A DNA stretch of 7,871 nt from an uncultured Mollicutes bacterium (GTDB taxonomy: Bacteria; Bacillota_I; Bacilli_A; RFN20; CAG-288), in contig URQF01000064.1 in assembly GCA_900549915.1 (NCBI GenBank), forward strand, positions 1-7,871. The letters are read 5' to 3'. The notes beneath the pieces are model-generated. The model made no database searches. It saw only the letters and a list, made by a program, of their open reading frames with translations, and was not told the DNA's origin. The number at the start of each line of letters is the position of its first letter. Position 1 is the first letter of the stretch. Positions 1-7,776 of this stretch are shown here, piece after piece. The translations under genes and the position numbers were made by a program.

Positions 1-167
1 ATAAAGTGCTTTGCCCAAAGAAATTAAGTAAAAGCAGGCTCTAAACACAATGGTTTTGGTAATCGTTTTAGGACATCTTCTTGTTGTTTTATCACTTCCA
101 AATTGTGCACGATAAGTACCGATGAAAAAGAAGAACGAATCGCTTCCTTTACATGGTTTTCTTTTCG
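1..167. other. Left edge, no clear gene
   Basis: I see no complete gene here. On the minus strand one frame is open for about 48 codons between stops at 168-170 and 24-26. Its peptide contains the stretch SSVLIVHNLEVIKQ, which faintly recalls the end of an ABC ATPase (the LIVSHD region), but the serine is missing and there is no start codon or ribosome binding site. It may be a decayed gene remnant or chance. No RNA gene was recognised. Confidence 0.3.
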
Positions 168-196
168 TTAACAACGATAAAAAAATTTAGTATAAT
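168..196 (+). promoter_or_regulatory. Sigma-A type promoter of eno
   Basis: TTAACA at 168-173 (one mismatch from the -35 consensus) and a perfect TATAAT at 191-196 are separated by exactly 17 bases. Transcription should begin near 203, giving a short leader before the enolase ribosome binding site. This is the strongest promoter in the window, as expected for a highly expressed glycolytic gene. Confidence 0.82.
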
Positions 197-209
197 ATCC
201 TCGGATTAA

Positions 210-1526
<1,317 letters not shown>

Positions 1527-1542
1527 TTTTCTCCCTTTGAAG

Positions 1543-1577
1543 AAAAAGGCTGTTCCTTCTTAGGAGCAGCTTTTTTT
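1543..1577 (+). terminator. Intrinsic terminator of eno
   Basis: A hairpin pairs GCTGTTCC (1549-1556) with GGAGCAGC (1563-1570), including one G-T pair, around a 6-base loop. The stem is extended by A's on the left against a run of seven T's at 1571-1577. It starts 17 bases after the enolase stop. Confidence 0.88.
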
Positions 1578-1584
1578 GGTGCTT

Positions 1585-1617
1585 AAAAAGCCATCCCCTT
1601 AAAAGAGAGATGGCTTT
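1585..1617 (-). terminator. Intrinsic terminator of the membrane protein gene
   Basis: A 9-bp perfect stem pairs AAAGCCATC (1587-1595) with GATGGCTTT (1609-1617) across a 13-base loop. On the minus strand it is followed by further T's. It lies just beyond the stop codon of the minus-strand gene ending at 1621. Only a few bases separate it from the enolase terminator, so the two convergent genes have separate terminators. Confidence 0.8.
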
Positions 1618-1620
1618 GAT

Positions 1621-3081
1621 TTATAGACCTTCCGTCAGAATCTTTTTGTTTCGATTCGTCTGATTCGATAGGAAGAAGATTGGAAGCAGATTGAGGAAGA
1701 TAAAGAAGACGATATTTCCTTCCCTGAGGAAGAGACCTCTTGGTTCCATAAAGGAATAGACTAGACAGCTTAGATAAATCAGAATCCTAGTGAAAGACAT
1801 CCATCTATTCTGTTTTCCGATTTTGAAACAGAGGACAAGAAGATAAACGGCAAGGGCAAGCGCTAAGAGGAGGGATAGAACACCTTGTGTAAAGAGAATA
1901 TCTAAGAATGCGTTATGGCTGGTGTGATAGACAGCATCATTTAAGGCGATTGCAGTATGATAGGCACCAATCAGATAGGCGAAGGGTCGTTTCCCTAGTC
2001 CGGTTAAGAAATAAATCTCACGATGGTAGAAGAGGTCGAAGGAAGTACTGATTAGGGCGAAGCGGCTTCCAACCGTTCCTTTTTCGAAGAAGGCGTGGAT
2101 CCTTTTATTGATTTGATCTGCCTTAATAATATAAGTCGATATTAGGACAATGAGAACCAAAGCGGTGATTATTATGAATGCTACGGAGTATCCTTTGTTC
2201 TTCTTGAAGTTGAAGAACGGATAGAGTAGACCGAAGAGGAATCCACAAATCAAGAGAAGAATAAGCGGGGTTCTTGATTGAAGAATGACAGTGTATGGAA
2301 TCGTGAGGAAGTAGATGATCCTATAGATGTAGCTCGGTCTTCTGCTAAAGAGAAGCAGGCAGGAGAAGGCACAGACTAGAACAAAGAAACCAGCAATATT
2401 TTTGTTTGATGTAAAGGAACTCACACTGCAGAAAAAGCTGAAATCTGCGTGGATAATTCGCTTAATTGACTCTATGACTTGCGGACGCTCGAATGCAATT
2501 GAGTACAGCCTTGTCCATACACCAAGCGCGATAAAAGCCTTTAGGATAACAAGGAGGAATTTGTCTGCAAGAGACGGGAGCTCTTTGGCATAATTAAAGG
2601 CAAAGAGGAAATAAAGTGCAAAGAGGCTTTCGTATACAAATTCAGAGATTCGGTCGTAGATGGAAAGACCAGGGAAGAGTAAAGTGACATCACTTGCTCC
2701 GTTTTGAGGATGAACGACGAAATCGAGTTTTTCATAAGGAAAATAGAAAAGAGACACAAGACGATAGACAAGGAATAAACAGAAGAGAGATAAACCAAGT
2801 TTCGACATTCGTTTTGTGTTTTTCCTGAGGTGGAAGAGGAAGAACAGAAGAAGAGACCTGATCAGAACTGTCAGAATGAATACTGGTATAGTAGGAGATT
2901 CTTCAGGCTTGAACGTGATTCCTTGGAAGATATGGATTGGATTATCTTCTGAAAAAGAGATTTTTCCTATGGCGAGAGAAGGAAGAAGAAGCGTTGTTAC
3001 ATAGAAAAGAATCGTAATAAGGATATCCTTATTTCTTTTTTCTTTTTGGAGTGCGACTTGATTGCTAATGCTATAAGCCAT
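1621..3081 (-). CDS. Polytopic membrane protein, O-antigen ligase/polymerase (Wzy/WaaL) like
   Basis: This 486-residue protein is very hydrophobic, with about 12 predicted membrane helices. Family-like signs are the SNKNIAGFF segment in a helix, SRTPLILLL, GSRFALI followed by a GLGKRPF loop, and HTSHNAFLDILFTQGVLSLLL. The last resembles the H-N-x-F-L ... G signature of the Wzy_C/O-antigen ligase family, which joins or polymerises surface polysaccharide on the outer face of the membrane. The substrate cannot be told; no glycan genes lie nearby. The conserved arginines of SRT and GSR are AGA and CGC. Seven AGG codons occur (residues 75, 86, 191, 254, 327, 432, 453), several inside helices (LTVLI-x-SLLL, IY-x-IIYFL, FT-x-ILIYL) where Arg would be out of place and Met fits. 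The ATG at 3081 has no clear ribosome binding site, so the start is less certain than the frame. Confidence 0.75.
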   Translation of the reverse strand: MAYSISNQVALQKEKRNKDILITILFYVTTLLLPSLAIGKISFSEDNPIHIFQGITFKPEESPTIPVFILTVLIRSLLLFFLFHLRKNTKRMSKLGLSLFCLFLVYRLVSLFYFPYEKLDFVVHPQNGASDVTLLFPGLSIYDRISEFVYESLFALYFLFAFNYAKELPSLADKFLLVILKAFIALGVWTRLYSIAFERPQVIESIKRIIHADFSFFCSVSSFTSNKNIAGFFVLVCAFSCLLLFSRRPSYIYRIIYFLTIPYTVILQSRTPLILLLICGFLFGLLYPFFNFKKNKGYSVAFIIITALVLIVLISTYIIKADQINKRIHAFFEKGTVGSRFALISTSFDLFYHREIYFLTGLGKRPFAYLIGAYHTAIALNDAVYHTSHNAFLDILFTQGVLSLLLALALAVYLLVLCFKIGKQNRWMSFTRILIYLSCLVYSFMEPRGLFLREGNIVFFIFLNLLPIFFLSNQTNRNKKILTEGL

Positions 3082-3101
3082 GTTTTTTATTCTGCTTTGC
3101 T

Positions 3102-3130
3102 ATTCTACATTTTCTATTGAATAGAAACAA
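3102..3130 (-). promoter_or_regulatory. Probable promoter of the membrane protein gene
   Basis: On the minus strand TTGTTT (3125-3130) and TAGAAT (3102-3107) are 17 bases apart. Transcription would start near 3095, leaving a leader of only about 14 bases before the ATG at 3081, which fits the absence of an obvious ribosome binding site. Confidence 0.5.
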
Positions 3131-3153
3131 GGAGAGCAAAAGCGTTATCATTT

Positions 3154-3183
3154 TTGTTTTCTTTTTGTGAAAAGAGATATATA
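3154..3183 (+). promoter_or_regulatory. Possible promoter of the copper operon
   Basis: TTGTTT at 3154-3159 and TATATA at 3178-3183 are spaced by 18 bases. Other registers of the AT-rich stretch are possible (TATAGT at 3180-3185, TAGTAT at 3182-3187). Any of them puts the transcription start inside or beside the operator at 3195-3211, so a bound repressor would block initiation. Confidence 0.4.
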
Positions 3184-3194
3184 GTATTCAACGG

Positions 3195-3211
3195 ATACCC
3201 CCATGGGGTAT
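3195..3211 (+). promoter_or_regulatory. CsoR-type copper operator
   Basis: ATACCCCCATGGGGTAT is a perfect inverted repeat of ATACCCC around a 3-base centre. G/C-tract palindromes of this TACCCC...GGGGTA form are the known operators of CsoR-family copper repressors. It lies between the likely promoter and the copA start, and the same operon encodes a CsoR, so repression relieved by Cu(I) is the natural reading. Its centre contains an ATG at 3203 in frame with copA, which is most likely operator DNA and not the start codon. Confidence 0.85.
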
Positions 3212-3215
3212 TCAG

Positions 3216-3220
3216 AAAGG
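3216..3220 (+). promoter_or_regulatory. copA ribosome binding site
   Basis: AAAGG lies 6 bases before the ATG at 3227. No comparable site precedes the in-frame ATG at 3203, so this site decides the start in favour of 3227. Confidence 0.65.
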
Positions 3221-3226
3221 CTCCTC

Positions 3227-5827
3227 ATGGCAAAGAAAGAAAAATATTTGATTACTGGAAGGACCTGCTCTTCCTGTGCAAGCCATATCCAAAAGGCAGT
3301 CGGTAAAGTAAAAGGCGTGAAAGAAGCGGATGTGAACCTGAGGACAAACTCTAGGATTGTTACCTATGACTCTCCTTGTAGTCCGGATAAGATTACAAGT
3401 GCAGTCTCTGGTGCTGGCTATGGTGCCTCTTTAGAAAGCGGACAAAAAGCTTTAAACGAAAATGAAGAAGAAGATAAAGAAACGAATCATCTCTTTTATC
3501 GGAGGATTTCTTCTTTTATTCTGTTGATTCCGTTGTTTTATATCAGCAGGGCTTATAGGTTCAACAGGGAATATAACCGTGTTATTTGGCCTCTTGGTGC
3601 CTTTGGCGAGAACCCTTTACTGATTGGTTTCACAGAAAGGTGCCTTGCCCTTATTATCAGGATTATCAATAAGGACTTCTATCGATCGGGAATTAAATCT
3701 CTCTTCCATGGAGGACCAAACAGGGACACCCTTGTTTCTGTCGGCTCTGGTGTTGCTTTCCTCTATTCCTTAATTATTTATTTTATTAGGCTCGGAACGA
3801 TTCATGGAAACGGCTTTGATTCCAGGCGGCTTAGGAGATTAAGCAGGAATCTTAGTTTTGAGACATCGGGAAGGGTCCCCGCCCTTATTACGATTGGTAA
3901 GTTCTTGGAATCCTATTCCAAGGGAAAGACGACAAGTGCGATTCGCTCTTTATTGGAAAGGGCACCGAAGAAGGCGTGCTTACTGATGGATGGACAGGAA
4001 AAGATTGTGGAAAGCGATGAAGTAAAGACTGGCGATGTTTTCTTAGTCCGCCCAGGAGAGACTTTCCCAGTGGATGGTGTTGTCTTAGAGGGTGTTTCCT
4101 CCGTTGATGAATCTTATCTGACTGGTGAATCTCTTCCGGTAGATAAAGTAGTCGGAAATAATGTCTCTTGTGCCACGATTAACCAGAACGGAACCTTGAC
4201 CTGTAAGGCTACAAAGGTCGGAAAAGAAACGACTCTGCATCAGATTGTTGATAGGGTCGAGCAGGCAAGCGGAACGAAGACAAAGCTTTCTAGAAGGGTG
4301 GATAAGGTGGCTTCCGTCTTTGTTCCGGTTGTTATCCTGATTGCGGTTGTTGTCTTTGCAGGGTGGATGATTTTCGGAAAAGACTTTGTCGAAGCAAACT
4401 TCTCCGGACAGGTTACTCTTCTTTCTTATTCTCTGGAACGTGCCATTTCGGTTCTTGTTATCTCTTGTCCGTGTGCTCTTGGCTTAGCAACTCCGGTTGC
4501 AATCAGGGCTGGTAATGGACGTGCTGCTAGAAACGGTATTCTCTTTAAGACAGCGGTGGCGATGGAATCTACGGGTCAGATTAAGTACGCTCTTTTTGAT
4601 AAGACAGGTACGATTACGAAAGGTAAACCAGAAGTGAAGGAAGTGGTTCTTGCGGATGGTGTTAAAGAATCTGATTTCCTTCTTCTTGCCTGTTCCTTAG
4701 AGAAGAAGAGCTCCCATCCTCTTTCTAAGCCGGTTGTTCTCTATGGGGAGGAGAAGAAGATAAATAGGAAGGAAGTCTCTGACTTTGCTACTTTACCTGG
4801 AAAAGGCGTAAAAGGAAGTCTTGATGGAAAGGAAATTCTTGGCTTAAGCAGGAAGGCAAGGATAGAAGAAGGATACAGGGACGAAAACAGGAAGAAAGAA
4901 GCAGATCGTCTCTCTTATAAAGGAAGGACGATTCTTTGCTTCTCTTATGATGGAAAGAGGATTGGACTCATTGGTATCTCCGATGCCGTTAAAGAGGAAG
5001 CCAAAGAAGCTATCAGCAAGCTGAAACATAGGGGAATCACTCCGCTTAGGCTGACTGGCGATAATGAAAAAGCAGCTAAGCAAGTTGCAGAAGAAGTCGG
5101 TATTGATTATTACTTTGCTGAGAGGCTTCCACAGGATAAACATCATGTGATTGAGAGGCTGAAGAAACAGGGAATGGTTGCTAGGATCGGAGACGGAATC
5201 AACGATGCTCCTGCTCTAGCCGCTGCGGATGTCTCCTTAGCAGTAAAGTCCGGAAGCGATATTGCGAGGGAATCCTCTGATGTCGTCTTAAGGAAATCCT
5301 CTCTTAGGGATGTCGTTAAGGCAATTAAGATTTCGAACAAGACCCGAAGGAATATCAAGGAAAACCTTTTCTGGGCGTTCATCTACAATATCATCAGGAT
5401 TCCGCTTGCATCCGGTGTGTTCTCTGCCGTCGGACTTGCTAAGCTGCGTCCTTGGATGGGTGCTGTTGCTAGGGCACTATCGAGCTTCACGGTTTGTAGG
5501 AATGCGCTTCGTCTGAACTTGATCTCACTCGATAAAGACGGAAAGAAGAAGCCAAGGCTTCCTCTCCCTTCTGCTCTGAACAGGAAAAAACTAGGCGAAG
5601 AAGAGAAAACACTATCCCATAAAGTAAGGAAGGTAGAGGATAGGAGGTGCAGCCATTGTGTCAATAAAATCACAGAGACCTTATCTTCTATCGATGGTGT
5701 CTGTCATGTCCATGTCGACTTAGAAACAAAGCTGGCAGGATTCGATTTAACAAAGGATGTTCCGGATTCCAAGCTTCTAGAGGCAGTGAAGGAAGCCGGC
5801 TATACACCAGAGATGATTCAAAAATAG
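3227..5827 (+). CDS. copA: Cu(I)-exporting P1B-1 type ATPase with N- and C-terminal metal-binding domains
   Basis: CopA pumps Cu(I) out across the cytoplasmic membrane using ATP. From the ATG at 3227 it has 866 residues. In order: a heavy-metal-associated (HMA) domain with C14xxC17; four helices including the PN-x-DTLV loop (164-170); the actuator domain with TGES (299-302); the CPC copper site (414-416); the phosphorylated Asp in DKTGT (458-462); the nucleotide-site SHP (H497); TGDN (610-613); GDGIND (655-660); YN (720-721) and x-ALSS (749-753) in the last helices; and a second HMA domain at the C-terminus with C808xxC811. The C-terminal domain is less usual. About 43 AGG codons occur against 7 ATG. 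Read as Met they restore the family motifs GMTCSSC, PNMDTLV, AIM (427), MLTGDN, VAMIGDGIND, VLMK (689), MxxSS and MMCSHC. An upstream in-frame ATG at 3203 overlaps the operator and lacks a ribosome binding site. It is first in the copA-copZ-csoR operon. Confidence 0.95.
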   Translation: MAKKEKYLITGRTCSSCASHIQKAVGKVKGVKEADVNLRTNSRIVTYDSPCSPDKITSAVSGAGYGASLESGQKALNENEEEDKETNHLFYRRISSFILLIPLFYISRAYRFNREYNRVIWPLGAFGENPLLIGFTERCLALIIRIINKDFYRSGIKSLFHGGPNRDTLVSVGSGVAFLYSLIIYFIRLGTIHGNGFDSRRLRRLSRNLSFETSGRVPALITIGKFLESYSKGKTTSAIRSLLERAPKKACLLMDGQEKIVESDEVKTGDVFLVRPGETFPVDGVVLEGVSSVDESYLTGESLPVDKVVGNNVSCATINQNGTLTCKATKVGKETTLHQIVDRVEQASGTKTKLSRRVDKVASVFVPVVILIAVVVFAGWMIFGKDFVEANFSGQVTLLSYSLERAISVLVISCPCALGLATPVAIRAGNGRAARNGILFKTAVAMESTGQIKYALFDKTGTITKGKPEVKEVVLADGVKESDFLLLACSLEKKSSHPLSKPVVLYGEEKKINRKEVSDFATLPGKGVKGSLDGKEILGLSRKARIEEGYRDENRKKEADRLSYKGRTILCFSYDGKRIGLIGISDAVKEEAKEAISKLKHRGITPLRLTGDNEKAAKQVAEEVGIDYYFAERLPQDKHHVIERLKKQGMVARIGDGINDAPALAAADVSLAVKSGSDIARESSDVVLRKSSLRDVVKAIKISNKTRRNIKENLFWAFIYNIIRIPLASGVFSAVGLAKLRPWMGAVARALSSFTVCRNALRLNLISLDKDGKKKPRLPLPSALNRKKLGEEEKTLSHKVRKVEDRRCSHCVNKITETLSSIDGVCHVHVDLETKLAGFDLTKDVPDSKLLEAVKEAGYTPEMIQK

Positions 5828-5831
5828 GAGG
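5826..5831 (+). promoter_or_regulatory. copZ ribosome binding site overlapping the copA stop
   Basis: AGGAGG begins within the TAG stop of copA and ends 8 bases before the copZ ATG at 5840. This is a full-strength site, so copZ can be translated more strongly than copA from the same message. Confidence 0.85.
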
Positions 5832-5839
5832 AAACGAAA

Positions 5840-6064
5840 ATGAGTCAGGAAGTCAAACAGGTGATTGAGGTTACGGGAAGGAAATGCTGCGGATGCGAGC
5901 ATGAAGTCGAAGAACAGCTGAAGAAGATTCCAGGCGTTACTTCTGTCAAAGCAGATCATAGGAAGAAAGAAGCGGTTGTTCTTTCAAGCGATGGAATCTC
6001 GGAAGAAGAAGCAAAGTCTGCTATTGAAAAAGCAGGATTCAAATTCGAATCGATTTCTAAGTAA
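5840..6064 (+). CDS. copZ: Copper chaperone CopZ (HMA domain protein)
   Basis: This is a 74-residue single HMA domain, the usual size of CopZ, a soluble cytoplasmic Cu(I) carrier that delivers copper to CopA and to CsoR. The metal site is C16-C17-G-C19, a CxxC with an extra Cys, followed by a predicted amphipathic helix (EHEVEEQLKKI) and the GVTSVKAD strand typical of the beta-alpha-beta-beta-alpha-beta fold. Residue 14, two before the first Cys, is AGG. In this family that position is Met (GMxCxxC), so AGG read as Met gives the canonical motif GMKCCGC. Residue 41 is also AGG. The gene starts 12 bases after copA and ends one base before csoR, so it is co-transcribed with both. Presence of both a CopZ and two HMA domains in CopA means three copper-handling domains in the operon. 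Confidence 0.92.
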   Translation: MSQEVKQVIEVTGRKCCGCEHEVEEQLKKIPGVTSVKADHRKKEAVVLSSDGISEEEAKSAIEKAGFKFESISK

Positions 6065-6065
6065 G

Positions 6066-6332
6066 ATGCAGGCGGATAAGAAGAAGATTTCCCGTCAGCT
6101 TTCTATCGCGAAAGGACAGAGGGATGGCATTGAGAAAAGGATACAGAATGACAGTTATTGTATCGATGTATCCAACCAGCTCCTTGCTACCATTTCTCTT
6201 CTGAAGCGCGTGAATCAGGAAATTATCTCTGCCCATCTGAGCCACTGTGTCAGGCATGCAGAGACCGTAGAAGAAAAAGAACAGAAACTAAAGGAAATCG
6301 ATGATGTTCTAAAAAGAAGGTCTGACTTATAA
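6066..6332 (+). CDS. csoR: CsoR-family copper-sensing transcriptional repressor
   Basis: This 88-residue all-helical protein is of normal CsoR length. It holds the family's Cu(I) fingerprint: C32 in SYCIDV, H57 and C61 in AHLSHC, plus Y31 and E77. These correspond one-for-one to M. tuberculosis CsoR Y35, C36, H61, C65 and E81 with a constant offset of four. The apo form binds the operator; Cu(I) releases it. The ATG at 6066 follows the copZ stop (6062-6064) after a single base and has only a weak ribosome binding site, so translation is probably coupled to copZ. The frame is open further upstream to an ATG at 5976, but that start lies inside copZ and would add 30 residues unlike the family. 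AGG codons at residues 19 and 25 fall where relatives have hydrophobic residues (GQ-x-DGIEK-x-I). AGG at 63 (CV-x-HA) is uninformative. Confidence 0.93.
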   Translation: MQADKKKISRQLSIAKGQRDGIEKRIQNDSYCIDVSNQLLATISLLKRVNQEIISAHLSHCVRHAETVEEKEQKLKEIDDVLKRRSDL

Positions 6333-6376
6333 CAGAAAAGACAGAGCCTGTTTATCTAGGCTCTGTCTTTTCTGTT
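6331..6376. terminator. Bidirectional intrinsic terminator
   Basis: An 18-bp perfect stem pairs 6331-6348 with 6359-6376 around a 10-base loop. Its outer part is A-rich on one side and T-rich on the other in both directions. It overlaps the csoR stop codon and lies 45 bases past the stop of the convergent minus-strand gene, so it can end both transcripts. Confidence 0.9.
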
Positions 6377-6421
6377 TACTTTGAAAGCAACTTCTATAGG
6401 ATGATACGAATATGGTCGAAA

Positions 6422-7579
6422 TTATGCTTTTTCCTTATCGGCCTTATATTCTTTGACCTGAACCTTGATTTGGTTCGAGAGTTCTTTCCTGTCACAAGGC
6501 TCAAGGTACCTTTCATCGATGTTACTCATCTGCTTACGGAAGATATCCTGCCTCCGATATTCGCTGATCCTTGCCCGGATGGTATAACGGCCGATGAGAT
6601 AGGTCCTAGCTCCGTTACCAAGGAACTGCGCACCCCTGTCAATGACAGAACCAAGCCTTTGCACCCTAGTGGAACTAGAATCCTTTTTGAAAATCTTGGA
6701 AGCCAAAGAAGCTCCACGAGGCCTGGAACTTAGGCCAAGTCCCACGCATGCACTGGTAATGACTTTAAGCCTGATTCGGTTCCTTTCACCGTCGCTTGGC
6801 CGGAAACCATAGAGCCAAATAATATCTTTGATCCTTTCCCTGTTCTTGATGACGATAATGCCAGCATCCACAAAAGTATCCGGGGTAATGGCGGTCAGGC
6901 TTCCGCACAGGATAGCCTTTTTCCAGATGATTGCTTTTGCTTTCTTGTAGATAACTCCGTTCTTCTTCCTCCTGATGGAGAGATTATCGGCAAGCTTCTT
7001 AGAGTCTATGGATTGATAGGAAGGGATTCTTTTTCCGTATTGCCTTACGGCTTTTTCAATTTCATCTAGGGCTTTATTGCTATCTTTTTTCTTCGTATAG
7101 AGGTTATGAATGGCCCCATTCTGATTCACGATATTCTCAGCCCTTTCCCATCGGACACGATTGTTTTTGTGTTCTGCGTTTTTCGAGTTCGGATTCGAAC
7201 GAAAATCCAAATCAAAGGAATGCTTGCTATAGATATCCCTGAGAATAAGGACAAACAAAACGGTATAGAAGACAGTTAACAGTCCTCCGACACAGTAGCC
7301 TGCAATATGGTTCAGTTCATAGATGTTACGAGTAATCGATGCAAAAAGACCAATCCCGACAAGGTAACCCATCAAAGTCAGTAAGATCAGAATCCAGCGG
7401 CTTCTTTTTTCTTTCTTTGACTTGGTATGATTGTCCTGGTATTCCTTGAAGGACCTCTCCCTGTCATTATCTACAATCTGGATATCTTCTGGATTTACAT
7501 CAATGACTTTAGGAGCATCTTGCTGACTCTTTGCTTCTACGATATTATTTCTTTTTTCTGGTAATTCGTTATGCTTCAT
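6422..7579 (-). CDS. Two-helix membrane protein with DUF697/YcjF-like C-terminal region
   Basis: The start at 7579 gives 385 residues. It is chosen because AAAGGA lies 8 bases upstream; the longer reading to 7654 passes through the likely promoter. Layout: a charged N-terminus (1-60), two membrane helices at about 62-82 and 92-113, a basic linker, then a region (about 204-345) resembling the DUF697/YcjF family: a helix with ITPDTFVDAG, then IVIKN...IKDIIWLYGFRPSDGE, and further on AQFLGNGA-x-TYLIGRYTIRA. In that family these correspond to the P...D, LYG-x-rP and A-Q-G...G segments. The molecular function of the family is poorly known; a membrane stress or envelope role is often suggested, and I do not assign one. 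It has 20 AGG codons against 3 ATG, mostly at hydrophobic positions. The family match is by eye, so it is moderate. It converges on the copper operon but shows no copper motif. Confidence 0.7.
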   Translation of the reverse strand: MKHNELPEKRNNIVEAKSQQDAPKVIDVNPEDIQIVDNDRERSFKEYQDNHTKSKKEKRSRWILILLTLMGYLVGIGLFASITRNIYELNHIAGYCVGGLLTVFYTVLFVLILRDIYSKHSFDLDFRSNPNSKNAEHKNNRVRWERAENIVNQNGAIHNLYTKKKDSNKALDEIEKAVRQYGKRIPSYQSIDSKKLADNLSIRRKKNGVIYKKAKAIIWKKAILCGSLTAITPDTFVDAGIIVIKNRERIKDIIWLYGFRPSDGERNRIRLKVITSACVGLGLSSRPRGASLASKIFKKDSSSTRVQRLGSVIDRGAQFLGNGARTYLIGRYTIRARISEYRRQDIFRKQMSNIDERYLEPCDRKELSNQIKVQVKEYKADKEKA

Positions 7580-7587
7580 CCTTTGTT

Positions 7588-7593
7588 TCCTTT
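7588..7593 (-). promoter_or_regulatory. Ribosome binding site of the DUF697-like gene
   Basis: On the minus strand AAAGGA lies 8 bases before the ATG at 7579. It supports that start over the upstream ATG at 7654. Confidence 0.6.
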
Positions 7594-7599
7594 GACGAT

Positions 7600-7628
7600 A
7601 TTTTATCTTAAACGGAAGAAAAAACCAA
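7600..7628 (-). promoter_or_regulatory. Possible promoter of the DUF697-like gene
   Basis: On the minus strand TTGGTT (7623-7628) and TAAAAT (7600-7605) are 17 bases apart. Transcription would start near 7593, which leaves a very short leader of about 14 bases, so the true start might instead lie further upstream. Confidence 0.4.
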
Positions 7629-7652
7629 ATGGATGCGGAATCTATCCAAAGC

Positions 7653-7675
7653 AATAATAAAACAGTCTTATTATT
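7653..7675. repeat. AT-rich inverted repeat
   Basis: AATAATAA (7653-7660) and TTATTATT (7668-7675) form a perfect 8-bp inverted repeat around AACAGTC. It lies upstream of the DUF697-like gene. It could be a protein-binding site or a chance feature of AT-rich DNA. The rest of the intergenic stretch up to 7749 shows nothing I can name. Confidence 0.4.
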
Positions 7676-7749
7676 TTGTTCTATCTGTTATCGGAATGTC
7701 TTTGTAGGACAAAGGAAAACACTTATAACCAACTTTTAAACAAAAGAAA

Positions 7750-7768
7750 GAGGCGGTTATACCGCCTC
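7750..7768. terminator. GC-rich hairpin, probable terminator
   Basis: GAGGCGGT (7750-7757) pairs perfectly with ACCGCCTC (7761-7768) around a 3-base loop. The T-rich tail is better on the minus strand (CTTTCTTTTGTTT) than on the plus strand (ATTTCTAT). It would fit a minus-strand gene beyond the right edge. No plus-strand gene nearby needs it. It sits immediately before the apparent 5' end of a group II intron. Confidence 0.6.
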
Positions 7769-7776
7769 ATTTCTAT

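Noticed and set aside
3203..3226. Eight-residue N-terminal extension of CopA from the ATG at 3203
   Set aside because: The ATG is the centre of the CsoR palindrome, lacks a ribosome binding site, and the HMA domain starts naturally from 3227.
3260..5650. Idea that CopA is a decaying pseudogene with lost copper ligands
   Set aside because: The frame is intact, all catalytic motifs are present, and the losses are exclusively AGG at Met positions, including in neighbouring genes; a code change explains this better.
5976..6065. Longer csoR starting at 5976
   Set aside because: The extra 30 residues overlap copZ in another frame and do not resemble CsoR; the ATG at 6066 gives the normal length and ligand spacing.
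7580..7654. Longer start of the DUF697-like gene at 7654
   Set aside because: The extension runs through the likely promoter, and a ribosome binding site precedes the ATG at 7579.
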